DNA of 42,523 bases. It comes from RGIG1681 sp045657465. GTDB taxonomy: Bacteria; Bacillota; Clostridia; Christensenellales; UBA1242. Location of the stretch: NCBI GenBank assembly GCA_045657465.1, contig JAZOTD010000001.1:1-42523 (forward strand). Reading direction: 5' to 3'. Positions within the stretch are counted from its first letter, which is position 1. Every line of letters begins with the position of its first letter. Shown here piece by piece: positions 24,449 to 32,845 of this stretch. The notes under the pieces were generated by a model. It saw only the letters and a program-made list of their open reading frames with translations. It was not told where the DNA came from and did no database searches. The position numbers and the translations under genes were made by a program.

Positions 24449-24796
24449 CTAGTCTTTTTTTCTAATCAAAACGTGTTTGAACCATTGTTCTTGAAAATGC
24501 ACAGCATTTTCAATTTCTTCATCAGTTAAATTTGTTCCGTCTTTAACAACAATAAGTTTGTCATCATTGTCGTTTGTTCTGCGAACTATTGCAATTACTC
24601 TTCCTTCAAACTCATCAAGGGGCTGTGATTCACCCAAAACATATGCATCAAGTTCTTCACCGTCACCTGAAACCGTATTTGGAATATAGCCATAATTCAC
24701 TTCATAAACAAAACCATGCTTTGGGTGTTTTGAACCAAGCGGTCTATCCATTTTAACTTTCACAATCTCATTTAAATACATAGTTGAATTTTCCAT
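24449..24796 (-). CDS. Short family I inorganic pyrophosphatase-like protein
   Basis: Soluble pyrophosphatases remove PPi made in biosynthesis. The 115 aa protein matches the core of family I: VKMDRPLGSKHPKHGF, VYEVNYGYIPNT, the acidic motif GDGEELDAYVLG, and DDKLIVV (Asp-x-Lys of the active site). It is much shorter than the about 175 aa bacterial enzymes and lacks part of the N-terminal strands. The last active-site Tyr-Lys pair may be represented by WFK in EQWFKHV. It starts at an ATG behind AAAGGAG with its own promoter. Activity on PPi is likely but not certain. Confidence 0.75.
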   Translation of the reverse strand: MENSTMYLNEIVKVKMDRPLGSKHPKHGFVYEVNYGYIPNTVSGDGEELDAYVLGESQPLDEFEGRVIAIVRRTNDNDDKLIVVKDGTNLTDEEIENAVHFQEQWFKHVLIRKKD

Positions 24797-24825
24797 AATT
24801 TTCTCCTTTATGCATTGCTAAAAGA

Positions 24826-24854
24826 ATTATATCACACAAAAAATATTCATTCAA
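24826..24854 (-). promoter_or_regulatory. Promoter of the pyrophosphatase-like gene
   Basis: Minus-strand -35 TTGAAT (24849-24854), 17-base spacer, -10 TATAAT (24826-24831). Confidence 0.75.
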
Positions 24855-24895
24855 CAAAATTGTCTTTGCTTTGCACTTGCAATATTTTTTATTGC

Positions 24896-24924
24896 TTGAT
24901 TTTGACACGGCCATATTGTATAAT
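24896..24924 (+). promoter_or_regulatory. Promoter giving a leaderless transcript of the HD gene
   Basis: -35 TTGATT (24896-24901), 17-base spacer, -10 TATAAT (24919-24924). The ATG starts only 6 bases after the -10 box. Confidence 0.6.
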
Positions 24925-24930
24925 AAACGC

Positions 24931-25524
24931 ATGGAACAAGCAATTATCAATCAAAATAAAGAAACATTTTTAAAACTTGCAAGAGAAAATATTTCAAGAG
25001 ATGGGCTTGAAGACCTTTTGTCATGGCTTCAAACAACCGACTTCTTTGAATGCCCAGCAAGTTCTAAATTTCATGGAGCTGAAGCAGGTGGGCTTTGCGC
25101 ACACTCAATCAATGTTTATAACAGACTTTTAAAACTTGCAATCGATGAATGGGGTGAAGAAAATGTCAACAGAGAATCTGTTGCTATCGTTGCACTATTT
25201 CATGATATTTGTAAATGTTGCTTTTACAGGGTTGAAATGCGCAATGTAAAAGAAAATGGCGAATGGGTTCAAAAACCTTATTATGCAGTTGATGACCAAC
25301 TTCCATATGGGCACGGCGAAAAGTCTGTTTATATGGTTAATGGATATCTTAGACTCACTCGAGAAGAAGCCCTTGCAATCAATTGGCATATGGGTGGCTA
25401 TGACAAACGAGTTATTGGTGGAGACATGAGCATTGCAAACGCATACTACAAATATCCACTTTGCACACTTACCCACATTGCCGACATCATGGCGACATAT
25501 TTAGACGAAACGCGTCCATCTTAA
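24931..25524 (+). CDS. HD domain phosphohydrolase-like protein
   Basis: The 197 aa protein contains an HD metal site: AGGLCAHSINVYNRL (first His), VALFHDICK (His-Asp) and later histidines in YGHGEKSV and INWHMGGYDK. HD proteins of this kind are phosphohydrolases; substrate unknown. The ATG at 24931 (MEQAIINQNKE) has no ribosome binding site and begins 6 bases after the -10 box, so the mRNA is probably leaderless. A longer frame from 24871 uses TTG without a ribosome binding site and is rejected. gltX follows after 11 bases, so the two form one unit. Confidence 0.82.
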   Translation: MEQAIINQNKETFLKLARENISRDGLEDLLSWLQTTDFFECPASSKFHGAEAGGLCAHSINVYNRLLKLAIDEWGEENVNRESVAIVALFHDICKCCFYRVEMRNVKENGEWVQKPYYAVDDQLPYGHGEKSVYMVNGYLRLTREEALAINWHMGGYDKRVIGGDMSIANAYYKYPLCTLTHIADIMATYLDETRPS

Positions 25525-25535
25525 AGGAGAAATTT

Positions 25536-27206
25536 ATGGATTTTCAAAAATTAGCAAATTTATTATATAAAAACACTCACACCACTCCTGAATATTATTA
25601 TGCACAATTTCCAAAAAGAAACATCGCACCAGGAGCTGAAGTAACCAGAACCGCACCAAGCCCAACAGGTTTTTATCACACTGGCGGATTGTTTGGCGCA
25701 ATGATTGACAAGTTTTTAGCAGACAAATCAAATGGCGTGTTCTATCTTCGAATTGAAGATACAGACCAAAAGAGAAAAATAGCTGGTGCTGCAGACGTTG
25801 CATATCGTGCACTTTGTGAATTTAACACAAAACCAAACGAAGGTTTTGCTGGCGAAGGCAAACCTGAAGTTGGTGACTATGGCAGTTATGTTCAATCTCA
25901 AAGACTTGAAATCTACAACACTTTTGCAAAACGCATGGTTGAACTTGGCAGAGCTTTCCCTTGTTTCTGCAAACAAACCGAAGGAAAAGAAGATGTTCAA
26001 AAACGCAGAGAACAACAACTCGAAGAAATGGGTGAAATCGTTGACCATGACCCTTGCAGAAATTTAGACATTGCTGACATTGAACTTAATTTAAAAATGG
26101 GCAAACCTTGGGCACTTAAACTTTTGTCTAAAGGCGACCCTGAAAAAACATTTAAGTTTGTAGATTTAATCAAAGGCGAAAGAGAACTTCATGAAAACGC
26201 AAAAGATGCTGTTCTTATGAAAAGCAATGGCATTCCACCATACGGTTTTGCTCACGTTGTTGACGACACATTGATGCAAACAACAATTGTTGTTCGTGGT
26301 GAAGAATGGTGGCCATCAACAAATGTTCACCTTGAAATCTTTGATGCACTTGGCATCAAACCACCAAAATACGCTCACACTCCTGTCGTTTGCAAACTTG
26401 ATGAAGCAACCGGAAATAAACGCAAACTCAGCAAACGTCATGACCCTGAAGCTGACTCAAGATATTTCTTAGAAAAAGGATATCCAACAGTTGCAATCAA
26501 TGAATATCTTTTAAACCTTATAAACAGCGACTTTGAAAACTGGAGAAAAGCAAACCTTGACAAACATTACACAGAATTTCCTTTCTCTATCAAAAAAATA
26601 TCTTCAAGCAACCCAATGTTTGACCTTGTAAAAATTAAAGATATTTCAAAGAACATCATTTCAACAATTCCTTCAAAAGACCTTTTGAGAAATATTGTTG
26701 ACTGGGCAAACACATATGACACTGATTTTGCGAAAGTTCTTTTAGCAAACCAAAAGATGGCTGAACAATTGCTTGCCATTGACCGTGATGGACAACCTAG
26801 ACCAAGAAAAGATATTGGTCACTATAGCGAAGTTAAAGATTTGTTTAGCTATATGTTTAATGAATATCACGACAAACAAACCACTCTCTTATTTGACGAA
26901 AAGTTTAACAAAGCAGACATCATTAAACTTTTAGAGTCTTACAAAATTGTTTACTCGGTTGAAGACGATAAACAAACATGGTTTGAAAAACTCAAAACCT
27001 GTGCAAGTGAATGCGGTTTTGTTGATATGAAAACATACAAAACAAACCCAGACGCATACATTGGAAACATTGCCGACGCAAGCAATATTGTGCGTATTGC
27101 ACTCACTGGCAGAACAACCACACCTGACCTTTGTGAAATCATCAAACTTTTGGGCGTGAATGAGTTTAATGCTAGAATCGATTATGTAATTAATAATCTT
27201 AAATAA
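25536..27206 (+). CDS. gltX: Glutamyl-tRNA synthetase
   Basis: Charges tRNA-Glu with glutamate. The 556 aa protein has the class I core: TRTAPSPTGFYHTGG, where the HIGH motif is HTGG (48-51), LRIEDTDQKR, RGEEWW and KLSKR (297-301). A C-terminal anticodon-binding region follows. It is longer than the usual 480-500 aa. Whether the enzyme is discriminating, or also charges tRNA-Gln for the amidotransferase route, cannot be told; no gatCAB is in the window. AAAGGAG precedes the ATG; it is second in an operon after the HD gene. Confidence 0.93.
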   Translation: MDFQKLANLLYKNTHTTPEYYYAQFPKRNIAPGAEVTRTAPSPTGFYHTGGLFGAMIDKFLADKSNGVFYLRIEDTDQKRKIAGAADVAYRALCEFNTKPNEGFAGEGKPEVGDYGSYVQSQRLEIYNTFAKRMVELGRAFPCFCKQTEGKEDVQKRREQQLEEMGEIVDHDPCRNLDIADIELNLKMGKPWALKLLSKGDPEKTFKFVDLIKGERELHENAKDAVLMKSNGIPPYGFAHVVDDTLMQTTIVVRGEEWWPSTNVHLEIFDALGIKPPKYAHTPVVCKLDEATGNKRKLSKRHDPEADSRYFLEKGYPTVAINEYLLNLINSDFENWRKANLDKHYTEFPFSIKKISSSNPMFDLVKIKDISKNIISTIPSKDLLRNIVDWANTYDTDFAKVLLANQKMAEQLLAIDRDGQPRPRKDIGHYSEVKDLFSYMFNEYHDKQTTLLFDEKFNKADIIKLLESYKIVYSVEDDKQTWFEKLKTCASECGFVDMKTYKTNPDAYIGNIADASNIVRIALTGRTTTPDLCEIIKLLGVNEFNARIDYVINNLK

Positions 27207-27209
27207 ATC

Positions 27210-27268
27210 AATCAAAAGATACAAATAATAATTGTAAGAAATTGCATTATTGTTGTATCTTTTTATTT
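27210..27268 (+). terminator. Terminator of the HD-gltX operon
   Basis: Long hairpin: outer stem AAAAGATACAA/TTGTATCTTTT (27214-27224 / 27253-27263), inner ATAAT/ATTAT pairing, then T residues. Confidence 0.85.
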
Positions 27269-27322
27269 TGCATAAATCAAAAACATGTTATAATTAACTT
27301 ATAAAAATTAAAGGACAAGTTT

Positions 27323-28651
27323 ATGAAAAAAAGAAAATTGTTTAATTTTTTTAAACTTTGCATTATCTTTTGTCTTGTTGTTCCTTGCGCGTTTTTTTTC
27401 ACCGCCTGCAAAGATGGTGAAACACCATATATCGGCGATAATGGAAATTGGTTTATTGGCGACACCGACACTGGAGTTAAAGCTAACGGAACTGACGGCA
27501 AAGATGGCAAAGACGGACAAGCTGGAACAAATGGGACAGACGGCAAAGACGCAGAGCCCGTTGACACCTATGAAGTTTATTTAAATGCTGTTGAAAATGA
27601 AAACTATCAAGGAACATATCTTGATTTTATCAAAGAATATTTTGATGTAACAACTGATATAACAAGTGCTGTTGCAAACAAATCAGTTATGAGCGTTGTT
27701 GGAATTAGAGCATATAATGTTACTACATCTCAAACCAAAGGCTCTGGTGTTATTTATGATATTGATGGTGACGGCAATGCAATCATCTTGACCAACTATC
27801 ACGTTGCTTGTGGACAAGGCAAAGTTCCACTTCAAAAAATCGAATGTCACTTATATCAACAAAATAGTTATTTTAAAACCACATTCATTGGTGGCTCATC
27901 AACATATGACATTGCCGTTTTAAAGGTTGAAAATTGCGAAATCTTAAAAAACAGCAATGCCCAAGCAGTCACTTTAAACACAAATAAGATTTCACTTGGC
28001 GAAACTTGCATTGCTGTTGGAAACCCTTCAGGCTATGGCATTTCGATCACAAAAGGAGCAATTGGTGTCGACAGCGAATATGTAAACATGACCGTTGCTG
28101 AAGAAACTCATCTTCGTAGGGTGTTTCGTCATGATGCATACACGACAGGTGGAAGCAGTGGTGGTGGACTTTTTGATATAAATGGATATTTAATCGGTTT
28201 AACCAATGGCGGAATTTCCGGCACAGACATCAACTATGCAATACCAGCAGATCTTGTTGAAAAGGTTGTTGATGACATTTTGAAAAACACCAATTCTGGA
28301 AAAGTAAACACCTTAAAACTTGGCATCGAAATAATTTCAACAACAGCTTCAATTCTTAACCCAGATAAAACCATTTCAGTTATTGATAAGATAGTCATTA
28401 GTGATATTGTTGATGGCATTGTTGCAAGTGACGCCACTTTGGCAGTCGGTGATCAAATCGTTTCAATTACACTCTCACCTGACACAGATGCTGAAGAAAC
28501 AATAAAATTTGATAGAGAACATGAGTTTAAAGAATTCTTAATCACACTTCAGCACGGCACAACCATTAAGCTTAATGTTTTAAGAAATTGTTCGTCGCCT
28601 GTTTCATTTACCCACACTATTTCAGTTGATGATTTAACAATTGTTAAATAA
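27323..28651 (+). CDS. HtrA-like serine protease lipoprotein with collagen-like linker
   Basis: Predicted surface lipoprotein of 442 aa. Order: lipoprotein signal peptide with lipobox FTAC (Cys29); a motif PYIGDNGNWFIGDTDTG; seven consecutive G-X-Y triplets (56-76, GTD, GKD, GKD, GQA, GTN, GTD, GKD); then a trypsin-like HtrA/DegP domain with His160 (TNYHV), Asp196 (YDIAVL) and Ser279 (GGSSGGGLF); and a C-terminal PDZ-like domain (DGIVASDATLAVGDQIVSI). Such proteases degrade or refold misfolded secreted proteins. The Gly-rich spacer would hold the protease away from the membrane. AAAGGA precedes the ATG; a GNAT gene follows in the same transcript. Confidence 0.9.
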   Translation: MKKRKLFNFFKLCIIFCLVVPCAFFFTACKDGETPYIGDNGNWFIGDTDTGVKANGTDGKDGKDGQAGTNGTDGKDAEPVDTYEVYLNAVENENYQGTYLDFIKEYFDVTTDITSAVANKSVMSVVGIRAYNVTTSQTKGSGVIYDIDGDGNAIILTNYHVACGQGKVPLQKIECHLYQQNSYFKTTFIGGSSTYDIAVLKVENCEILKNSNAQAVTLNTNKISLGETCIAVGNPSGYGISITKGAIGVDSEYVNMTVAEETHLRRVFRHDAYTTGGSSGGGLFDINGYLIGLTNGGISGTDINYAIPADLVEKVVDDILKNTNSGKVNTLKLGIEIISTTASILNPDKTISVIDKIVISDIVDGIVASDATLAVGDQIVSITLSPDTDAEETIKFDREHEFKEFLITLQHGTTIKLNVLRNCSSPVSFTHTISVDDLTIVK

Positions 28652-28661
28652 AGGAGCACTT

Positions 28662-29111
28662 ATGACAACCAGTTTTAAACTCGTGCCATATTCAAACAAT
28701 GACTATGACTTTGTTTATGAAACAAAGAAAAACGCCTATAAGCATTATGTAGAACTTAACTATGGCGAATGGAACGAAGAGCAACAACGAGAATTTTATA
28801 AAGAGTTTTTAAACTCATGTGCTGACGAAATTGAAATCATTATGCTTAATAATGAAAAAATTGGTTTTGTAAATGGCAGGGTTGTTGATGAAAAATTATA
28901 CGAACAAGGCAACATTTGTATTATTCCTAAACACCAAGGCAAAGGGCTTGGCACTGAATATTTAACACATCTTTTCAAGACACACGCAGATAAAAACATA
29001 AACCTTCGAGTATTTAAACAAAACCCTGCACAAAACTTGTATAAACGACTCGGTTTTGAAATTGTAAGTGAAACAAAAACTCATTATTACATGACAAAAA
29101 AACAAATTTAA
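28662..29111 (+). CDS. GNAT family N-acetyltransferase
   Basis: The 149 aa protein has the GNAT core: IGFVNGRVVDEKLYEQGNIC, then the acetyl-CoA-binding motif PKHQGKGLGTEYL (R/Q-x-x-G-x-G/A type) and the C-terminal NPAQNLYKRLGFE. Substrate unknown. AAGGAG at 28651-28656 fixes the ATG at 28662. It lies 10 bases after the protease stop, so it is in the same operon; no functional tie between them is evident. Confidence 0.88.
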   Translation: MTTSFKLVPYSNNDYDFVYETKKNAYKHYVELNYGEWNEEQQREFYKEFLNSCADEIEIIMLNNEKIGFVNGRVVDEKLYEQGNICIIPKHQGKGLGTEYLTHLFKTHADKNINLRVFKQNPAQNLYKRLGFEIVSETKTHYYMTKKQI

Positions 29112-29126
29112 AATTTTTTACAAAAT

Positions 29127-29165
29127 AAAAAACCTATTAGTTTTTCTAATAGGTTTTATTTTTTA
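29127..29165. terminator. Bidirectional terminator after the GNAT gene
   Basis: Perfect 12-bp stem 29129-29140 / 29146-29157 with a TTTTT loop, A-run left and T-run right. It also serves the convergent Gly-rich membrane protein gene. Confidence 0.9.
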
Positions 29166-30257
29166 TTCAAAATCTCTTGAACCACAACCGGGGCAAGTTT
29201 CATCGCCATCTGGAACGGTTATTCCACAATATTTGCAGACTCTGTTCATTTGATCTGCTTTCTTTTCAGCAATCTCTGCTTGTGCTTGAGCTTCTGCGAT
29301 TTCCGCTTCAGTCTTTTTGTTTTCAAGATCTTCTTTAACTTTTGCACTCTTATACTTTTTAACAACATAAAGAATCATACCTGTCAAAATCAACGCAGAC
29401 ACTGCACCTGCACCAAGACACATGAACACATATCTATTTTTCATTGATTTCATACTTTCAAGACTTGCAACTTCATATTGATATTCTTGGTTCTTTTCAA
29501 GAGTATAATCCATATTCATTGCATAGATGCCATCATCTCCACTTGCTGTGTTTGTGAGTCTGCCAACACCAATTTCAATAGTTCCACCATCTCTTATGAT
29601 GTCAAGCAATTGATATTCTGTGTATTGAGCAAATGTCCAATCAGTGTATGTTTGTCCACCATATGTGTATTCATATAAAATGAAATAATATTCTTGACCA
29701 TTTCTATACAAATCAATGTCATAAATTCCAGGTTCGGTTGGATCTGTGTCACCAACATAACTCCAATTAAAATCATTCATCCAATCTTTATAAAATGGAG
29801 TGATGTCAAATGTTTGTTTTTCAAAACCAGCCTTGCCATCATTAACATTTTTAATTAAAGTCTTATAATCTTTGTCATATGTTTCATAGTATGCAATAAG
29901 TTCTTTTTGATCTTTTATATCATCAGCATAACTACCAACAAATCTTCCCCATGTTACACACAGAAATGTTGCAAAAACAAAAATCATTAATAAAAACGAA
30001 AACGCTGAACGAATGCCAGGTGTTATAATAATTGTTCTTCCAAACATTGGCACGTGCCAAGGACGTCTTGGTCTTCTGTGATAGTGACCTCCATCATAAC
30101 TGTCATAACTGCTACTTCTTCTTGAACTTGATGAGCTTGAACCAAAACTGAAGCTACTGCCAGAGCTGCGTGATGAACCCCCACCAAAACTAAAGCCACC
30201 GCCAGAGCCACCAGCACGGCCACCACCGCCGCCACCTCGAGAAAATCCTCTTGCCAT
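29163..30257 (-). CDS. Gly/Ser-rich two-span membrane protein with C-terminal zinc ribbon
   Basis: I recognise the parts but no characterised family. The 364 aa protein begins with about 60 residues of low-complexity Gly/Ser/Arg/Phe (GGG and SSS runs, FSFG repeats) and a basic HYHRRPRRP patch. A membrane span follows near 83-105, then about 170 residues rich in Tyr/Asp that lie between two spans and are probably extracytoplasmic. The second span is near 283-305, then an Ala/Glu/Lys coiled-coil-like helix and a zinc ribbon Cys341-Cys344-Cys355-Cys358. Both ends are thus predicted cytoplasmic. GGAGGTG precedes the ATG. Such N-terminal FG/SG-rich tails often drive self-association; that is inference. 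Confidence 0.8.
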   Translation of the reverse strand: MARGFSRGGGGGGRAGGSGGGFSFGGGSSRSSGSSFSFGSSSSSSRRSSSYDSYDGGHYHRRPRRPWHVPMFGRTIIITPGIRSAFSFLLMIFVFATFLCVTWGRFVGSYADDIKDQKELIAYYETYDKDYKTLIKNVNDGKAGFEKQTFDITPFYKDWMNDFNWSYVGDTDPTEPGIYDIDLYRNGQEYYFILYEYTYGGQTYTDWTFAQYTEYQLLDIIRDGGTIEIGVGRLTNTASGDDGIYAMNMDYTLEKNQEYQYEVASLESMKSMKNRYVFMCLGAGAVSALILTGMILYVVKKYKSAKVKEDLENKKTEAEIAEAQAQAEIAEKKADQMNRVCKYCGITVPDGDETCPGCGSRDFE

Positions 30258-30342
30258 AAAAACACCTCCAATTTCTATTACAACAAAATTATATCATAGT
30301 TTTTTTTCTTTATGCTACAAAATAAAAGCACTTGTCACTTAT

Positions 30343-31638
30343 TTATTGATTTTTTTCTTCATTTTTCGCCTTTGGAACAAGCAAGAGCATTATTGTTAAA
30401 ATTAAAAACAAGAAAAATCTTTCACTAAAAATCTGCTCTTCTAAGCTTAAAAAGATATATGTTAATAGTGGCAAACAATTTGAAAATGTAATCTTTATTT
30501 TACTCTTTGAATTTTTAACATAACTATAAATAATCAATCCCAACAAGATGACACCTAAAAAACCAACTCGATAAAGAATATGCAAATAAGTGTTGTGTGG
30601 CCCAATAGCAACCGCTCTTTCACTGAAGAACCCTGCACCAAACAACATCATTGGCACCGAACTTGTTATACTTGCAATATATTTTTTCCAAATTGAATAT
30701 CTTCCAGTCGTGATATTATCGAGAATGTTTCCGTCTTTATAAAACTTTGTAAATCTTCCAAGAATATCAACAATTAAATCTCTAAATATCACACAAAACG
30801 CAATCGCAACAACAATCAACGGAACAACAAATTTTATTGATTTTTTCTTAAGCTTCACAATCATAAAAATAAATGCATAAATAGCAAACAATGCACAAAC
30901 CAACATAAACGCTTTTGACATTGTGAAGATTCCAGTTACAACACAAACCGCAATGACAGCCATATTAAACCACAAGTTGCCCTTTTTGTTTATAAGTGCA
31001 TAAATCAAATATGAAATTTCAAACAAGCAAGTCATTGACAAAAAGTTGATGTGCATTTGCAACATTTGATATCTCTTTAGGTCATATTCTTGATAATATA
31101 TTGGATAAGCAAAACTTTTAAAAATCATTGAACCAAGTGCCAAGATTGTTGAAACACAAATGCCCACACCCAATAGCTCAAAACATTTATGAACATCAAT
31201 TTTGTCTTTTGAAACAAACATTAAATATAAACCGAACATGAGTGCAATAAACATCAAGCCTTGTTCAAGCCCCGCCCAGTTGATTTTGTAATGCACACAC
31301 GAGAACACCACAACAAACAAACAAGTTAAAGCAAATGGCAAAATATAAAACTTATTTTTGCCTTGTTTGAGTTCAATGGCGTACTTGATTGCAATAATAA
31401 TTAGCGCACCAACTAGAGAAACAATATAATGAAGACCTATTCCCGAAAAAGACAAGAAATATAAAACTAAACCCAAGATTTCTGTAACCGAACAAAAAGC
31501 AAAGAAACTAAGCGTCAAAACAGCTGCCACAATCCAAAGCGGTTCACAGAGCCCAGCGAAAAACAAAAGCAATGTTGTTGTGGCTAAAAATATTAACATT
31601 CTATATTTTTTCAAATTTTCAAAAATTCGTTCTTTCAT
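30343..31638 (-). CDS. O-antigen ligase/polymerase-like membrane protein
   Basis: Polytopic membrane protein of 431 aa with about eleven hydrophobic segments and the Wzy/WaaL-type loop GPHNTYLHILYRVGFLG near the C-terminus, preceded by the TTGRYSIWK motif common in this family. In a monoderm such proteins polymerise or ligate surface glycan repeats on the outer membrane face of the cytoplasmic membrane. AAGGAAG precedes the ATG. It is divergent from the sugar-transferase gene, each with its own promoter, which suggests one polysaccharide pathway. Confidence 0.85.
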   Translation of the reverse strand: MKERIFENLKKYRMLIFLATTTLLLFFAGLCEPLWIVAAVLTLSFFAFCSVTEILGLVLYFLSFSGIGLHYIVSLVGALIIIAIKYAIELKQGKNKFYILPFALTCLFVVVFSCVHYKINWAGLEQGLMFIALMFGLYLMFVSKDKIDVHKCFELLGVGICVSTILALGSMIFKSFAYPIYYQEYDLKRYQMLQMHINFLSMTCLFEISYLIYALINKKGNLWFNMAVIAVCVVTGIFTMSKAFMLVCALFAIYAFIFMIVKLKKKSIKFVVPLIVVAIAFCVIFRDLIVDILGRFTKFYKDGNILDNITTGRYSIWKKYIASITSSVPMMLFGAGFFSERAVAIGPHNTYLHILYRVGFLGVILLGLIIYSYVKNSKSKIKITFSNCLPLLTYIFLSLEEQIFSERFFLFLILTIMLLLVPKAKNEEKNQ

Positions 31639-31668
31639 GATTCTTCCTTCAACATAATTTCAATAATT

Positions 31669-31697
31669 ATAATATATTACACCGCTTGGTTTGTCAA
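31669..31697 (-). promoter_or_regulatory. Promoter of the O-antigen-ligase-like gene
   Basis: Minus-strand -35 TTGACA (31692-31697), 17-base spacer, -10 TATTAT (31669-31674). Confidence 0.82.
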
Positions 31698-31725
31698 TAA
31701 ATCTCAAATCTAATCTGTTAAAAGG

Positions 31726-31754
31726 TTGCTTTTAAAAATTGTATATTCTATACT
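31726..31754 (+). promoter_or_regulatory. Promoter of the sugar transferase gene
   Basis: -35 TTGCTT (31726-31731), 17-base spacer, -10 TATACT (31749-31754). Confidence 0.65.
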
Positions 31755-31771
31755 ATTAATGAGGTAAAATT

Positions 31772-32677
31772 ATGAAAACAAAAGAACTTTATAAAGAACT
31801 AGGCATAACCTATAGTTTTTATTCAAGATTTGTTAAACGCTTTTTTGACTTTTTCTTGTCATTAATCGCAATATTGGTGCTTTCGCCAATATTAATTATT
31901 TTATATTTATTAAATTTAATTTTCACAGGTTTCCCTGCAATATACAAACAACCAAGACCAGGAACAAACCATAAAATTTTCTATATCTACAAGTTCCGTT
32001 CAATGAACCACAAGAAAGACAAAGACGGCAACTTGCTCCCACGTGATAAGAGAATTTCAAAGTTTGGAAAACTTTTAAGAAAAACATCACTTGATGAACT
32101 TCCACAATTATTCAATATTTTGAAAGGCGACATGAGTTTTATCGGTCCACGTCCAAGAATGGTTAAAGACACAATTTTTTATAATAAAGATGTGTTCAAA
32201 TATTATGTTGTTAAACCAGGTTTAACAGGCCTAACCCAAACCACAGGCAGAAACGCAAACACTTGGGAACAAGTTCATGAAAAAGATATTGAATATGCAA
32301 AACATATCACCTTCTGGGGCGATGTAAAAATCTTTTTTGGAACTTTTATTTCAGTGTTTAAAGACACTGGTGAAAACCACTCAACTGCTGAAGAAGATAA
32401 AGAGGCTTCAAAATCAAAAGAACAAGAATATTATTACGCTGACTACCTTCGCAGAATTGGAAAAATTTCTGACGAACAATATTTCTATGGTCTTGACCTT
32501 GCAAACCAAATGATTAAAAACAAAGAAAACCTTGTTTATCACCCAGAACTTTTAGATCAAGAACTATTCACGCAAATGTTTCCTGAAAAAGTGAACACCC
32601 AGAAAAAAGAAGAAAAGCCAGCCAAATCAAAAGAAACAAAAACAACAAAGAAAACCACAAAATTAAAAAAAGCATAA
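31772..32677 (+). CDS. Undecaprenyl-phosphate sugar phosphotransferase with C-terminal extension
   Basis: Small monotopic phosphoglycosyl transferase that starts a surface glycan by moving sugar-1-phosphate to undecaprenyl phosphate. Seen in order: FDFFLSLIAILVLSPILII membrane hairpin, YKFRSM, the LRKTSLDELPQLFNILKGDM core with the catalytic Asp-Glu pair, GPRPRM, KPGLTGLTQTTGR. The catalytic part ends near residue 200. About 100 extra residues follow: an acidic region, then YYYADYLRRIGKISDEQ and a Lys/Thr-rich tail. Most short family members (about 200 aa) lack this extension, whose role is unknown. GAGG precedes the ATG. Confidence 0.9.
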   Translation: MKTKELYKELGITYSFYSRFVKRFFDFFLSLIAILVLSPILIILYLLNLIFTGFPAIYKQPRPGTNHKIFYIYKFRSMNHKKDKDGNLLPRDKRISKFGKLLRKTSLDELPQLFNILKGDMSFIGPRPRMVKDTIFYNKDVFKYYVVKPGLTGLTQTTGRNANTWEQVHEKDIEYAKHITFWGDVKIFFGTFISVFKDTGENHSTAEEDKEASKSKEQEYYYADYLRRIGKISDEQYFYGLDLANQMIKNKENLVYHPELLDQELFTQMFPEKVNTQKKEEKPAKSKETKTTKKTTKLKKA

Positions 32678-32691
32678 AACATATTTGTTAA

Positions 32692-32728
32692 TTAAGATTG
32701 AAATAGTCTATTTCAATCTTTTTTATTT
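32692..32728 (+). terminator. Terminator of the sugar transferase gene
   Basis: Long AT-rich stem AAGATTGAAATAG/CTATTTCAATCTT (32694-32706 / 32708-32720) and a T-run. Confidence 0.88.
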
Positions 32729-32779
32729 TTCAAGTGTGCTGATTAAATCAAATTTTTATCGAAAAATTTTAAAATATTA

Positions 32780-32808
32780 TTGATTATTGCTTGGTTTTGA
32801 TTTACTAT
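32780..32808 (+). promoter_or_regulatory. Possible promoter of mscL
   Basis: -35 TTGATT (32780-32785), 17-base spacer, -10 TACTAT (32803-32808). Confidence 0.5.
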
Positions 32809-32845
32809 AAAATAAACAAAAGTTAAAAATAAAAAGGAGTCACTT

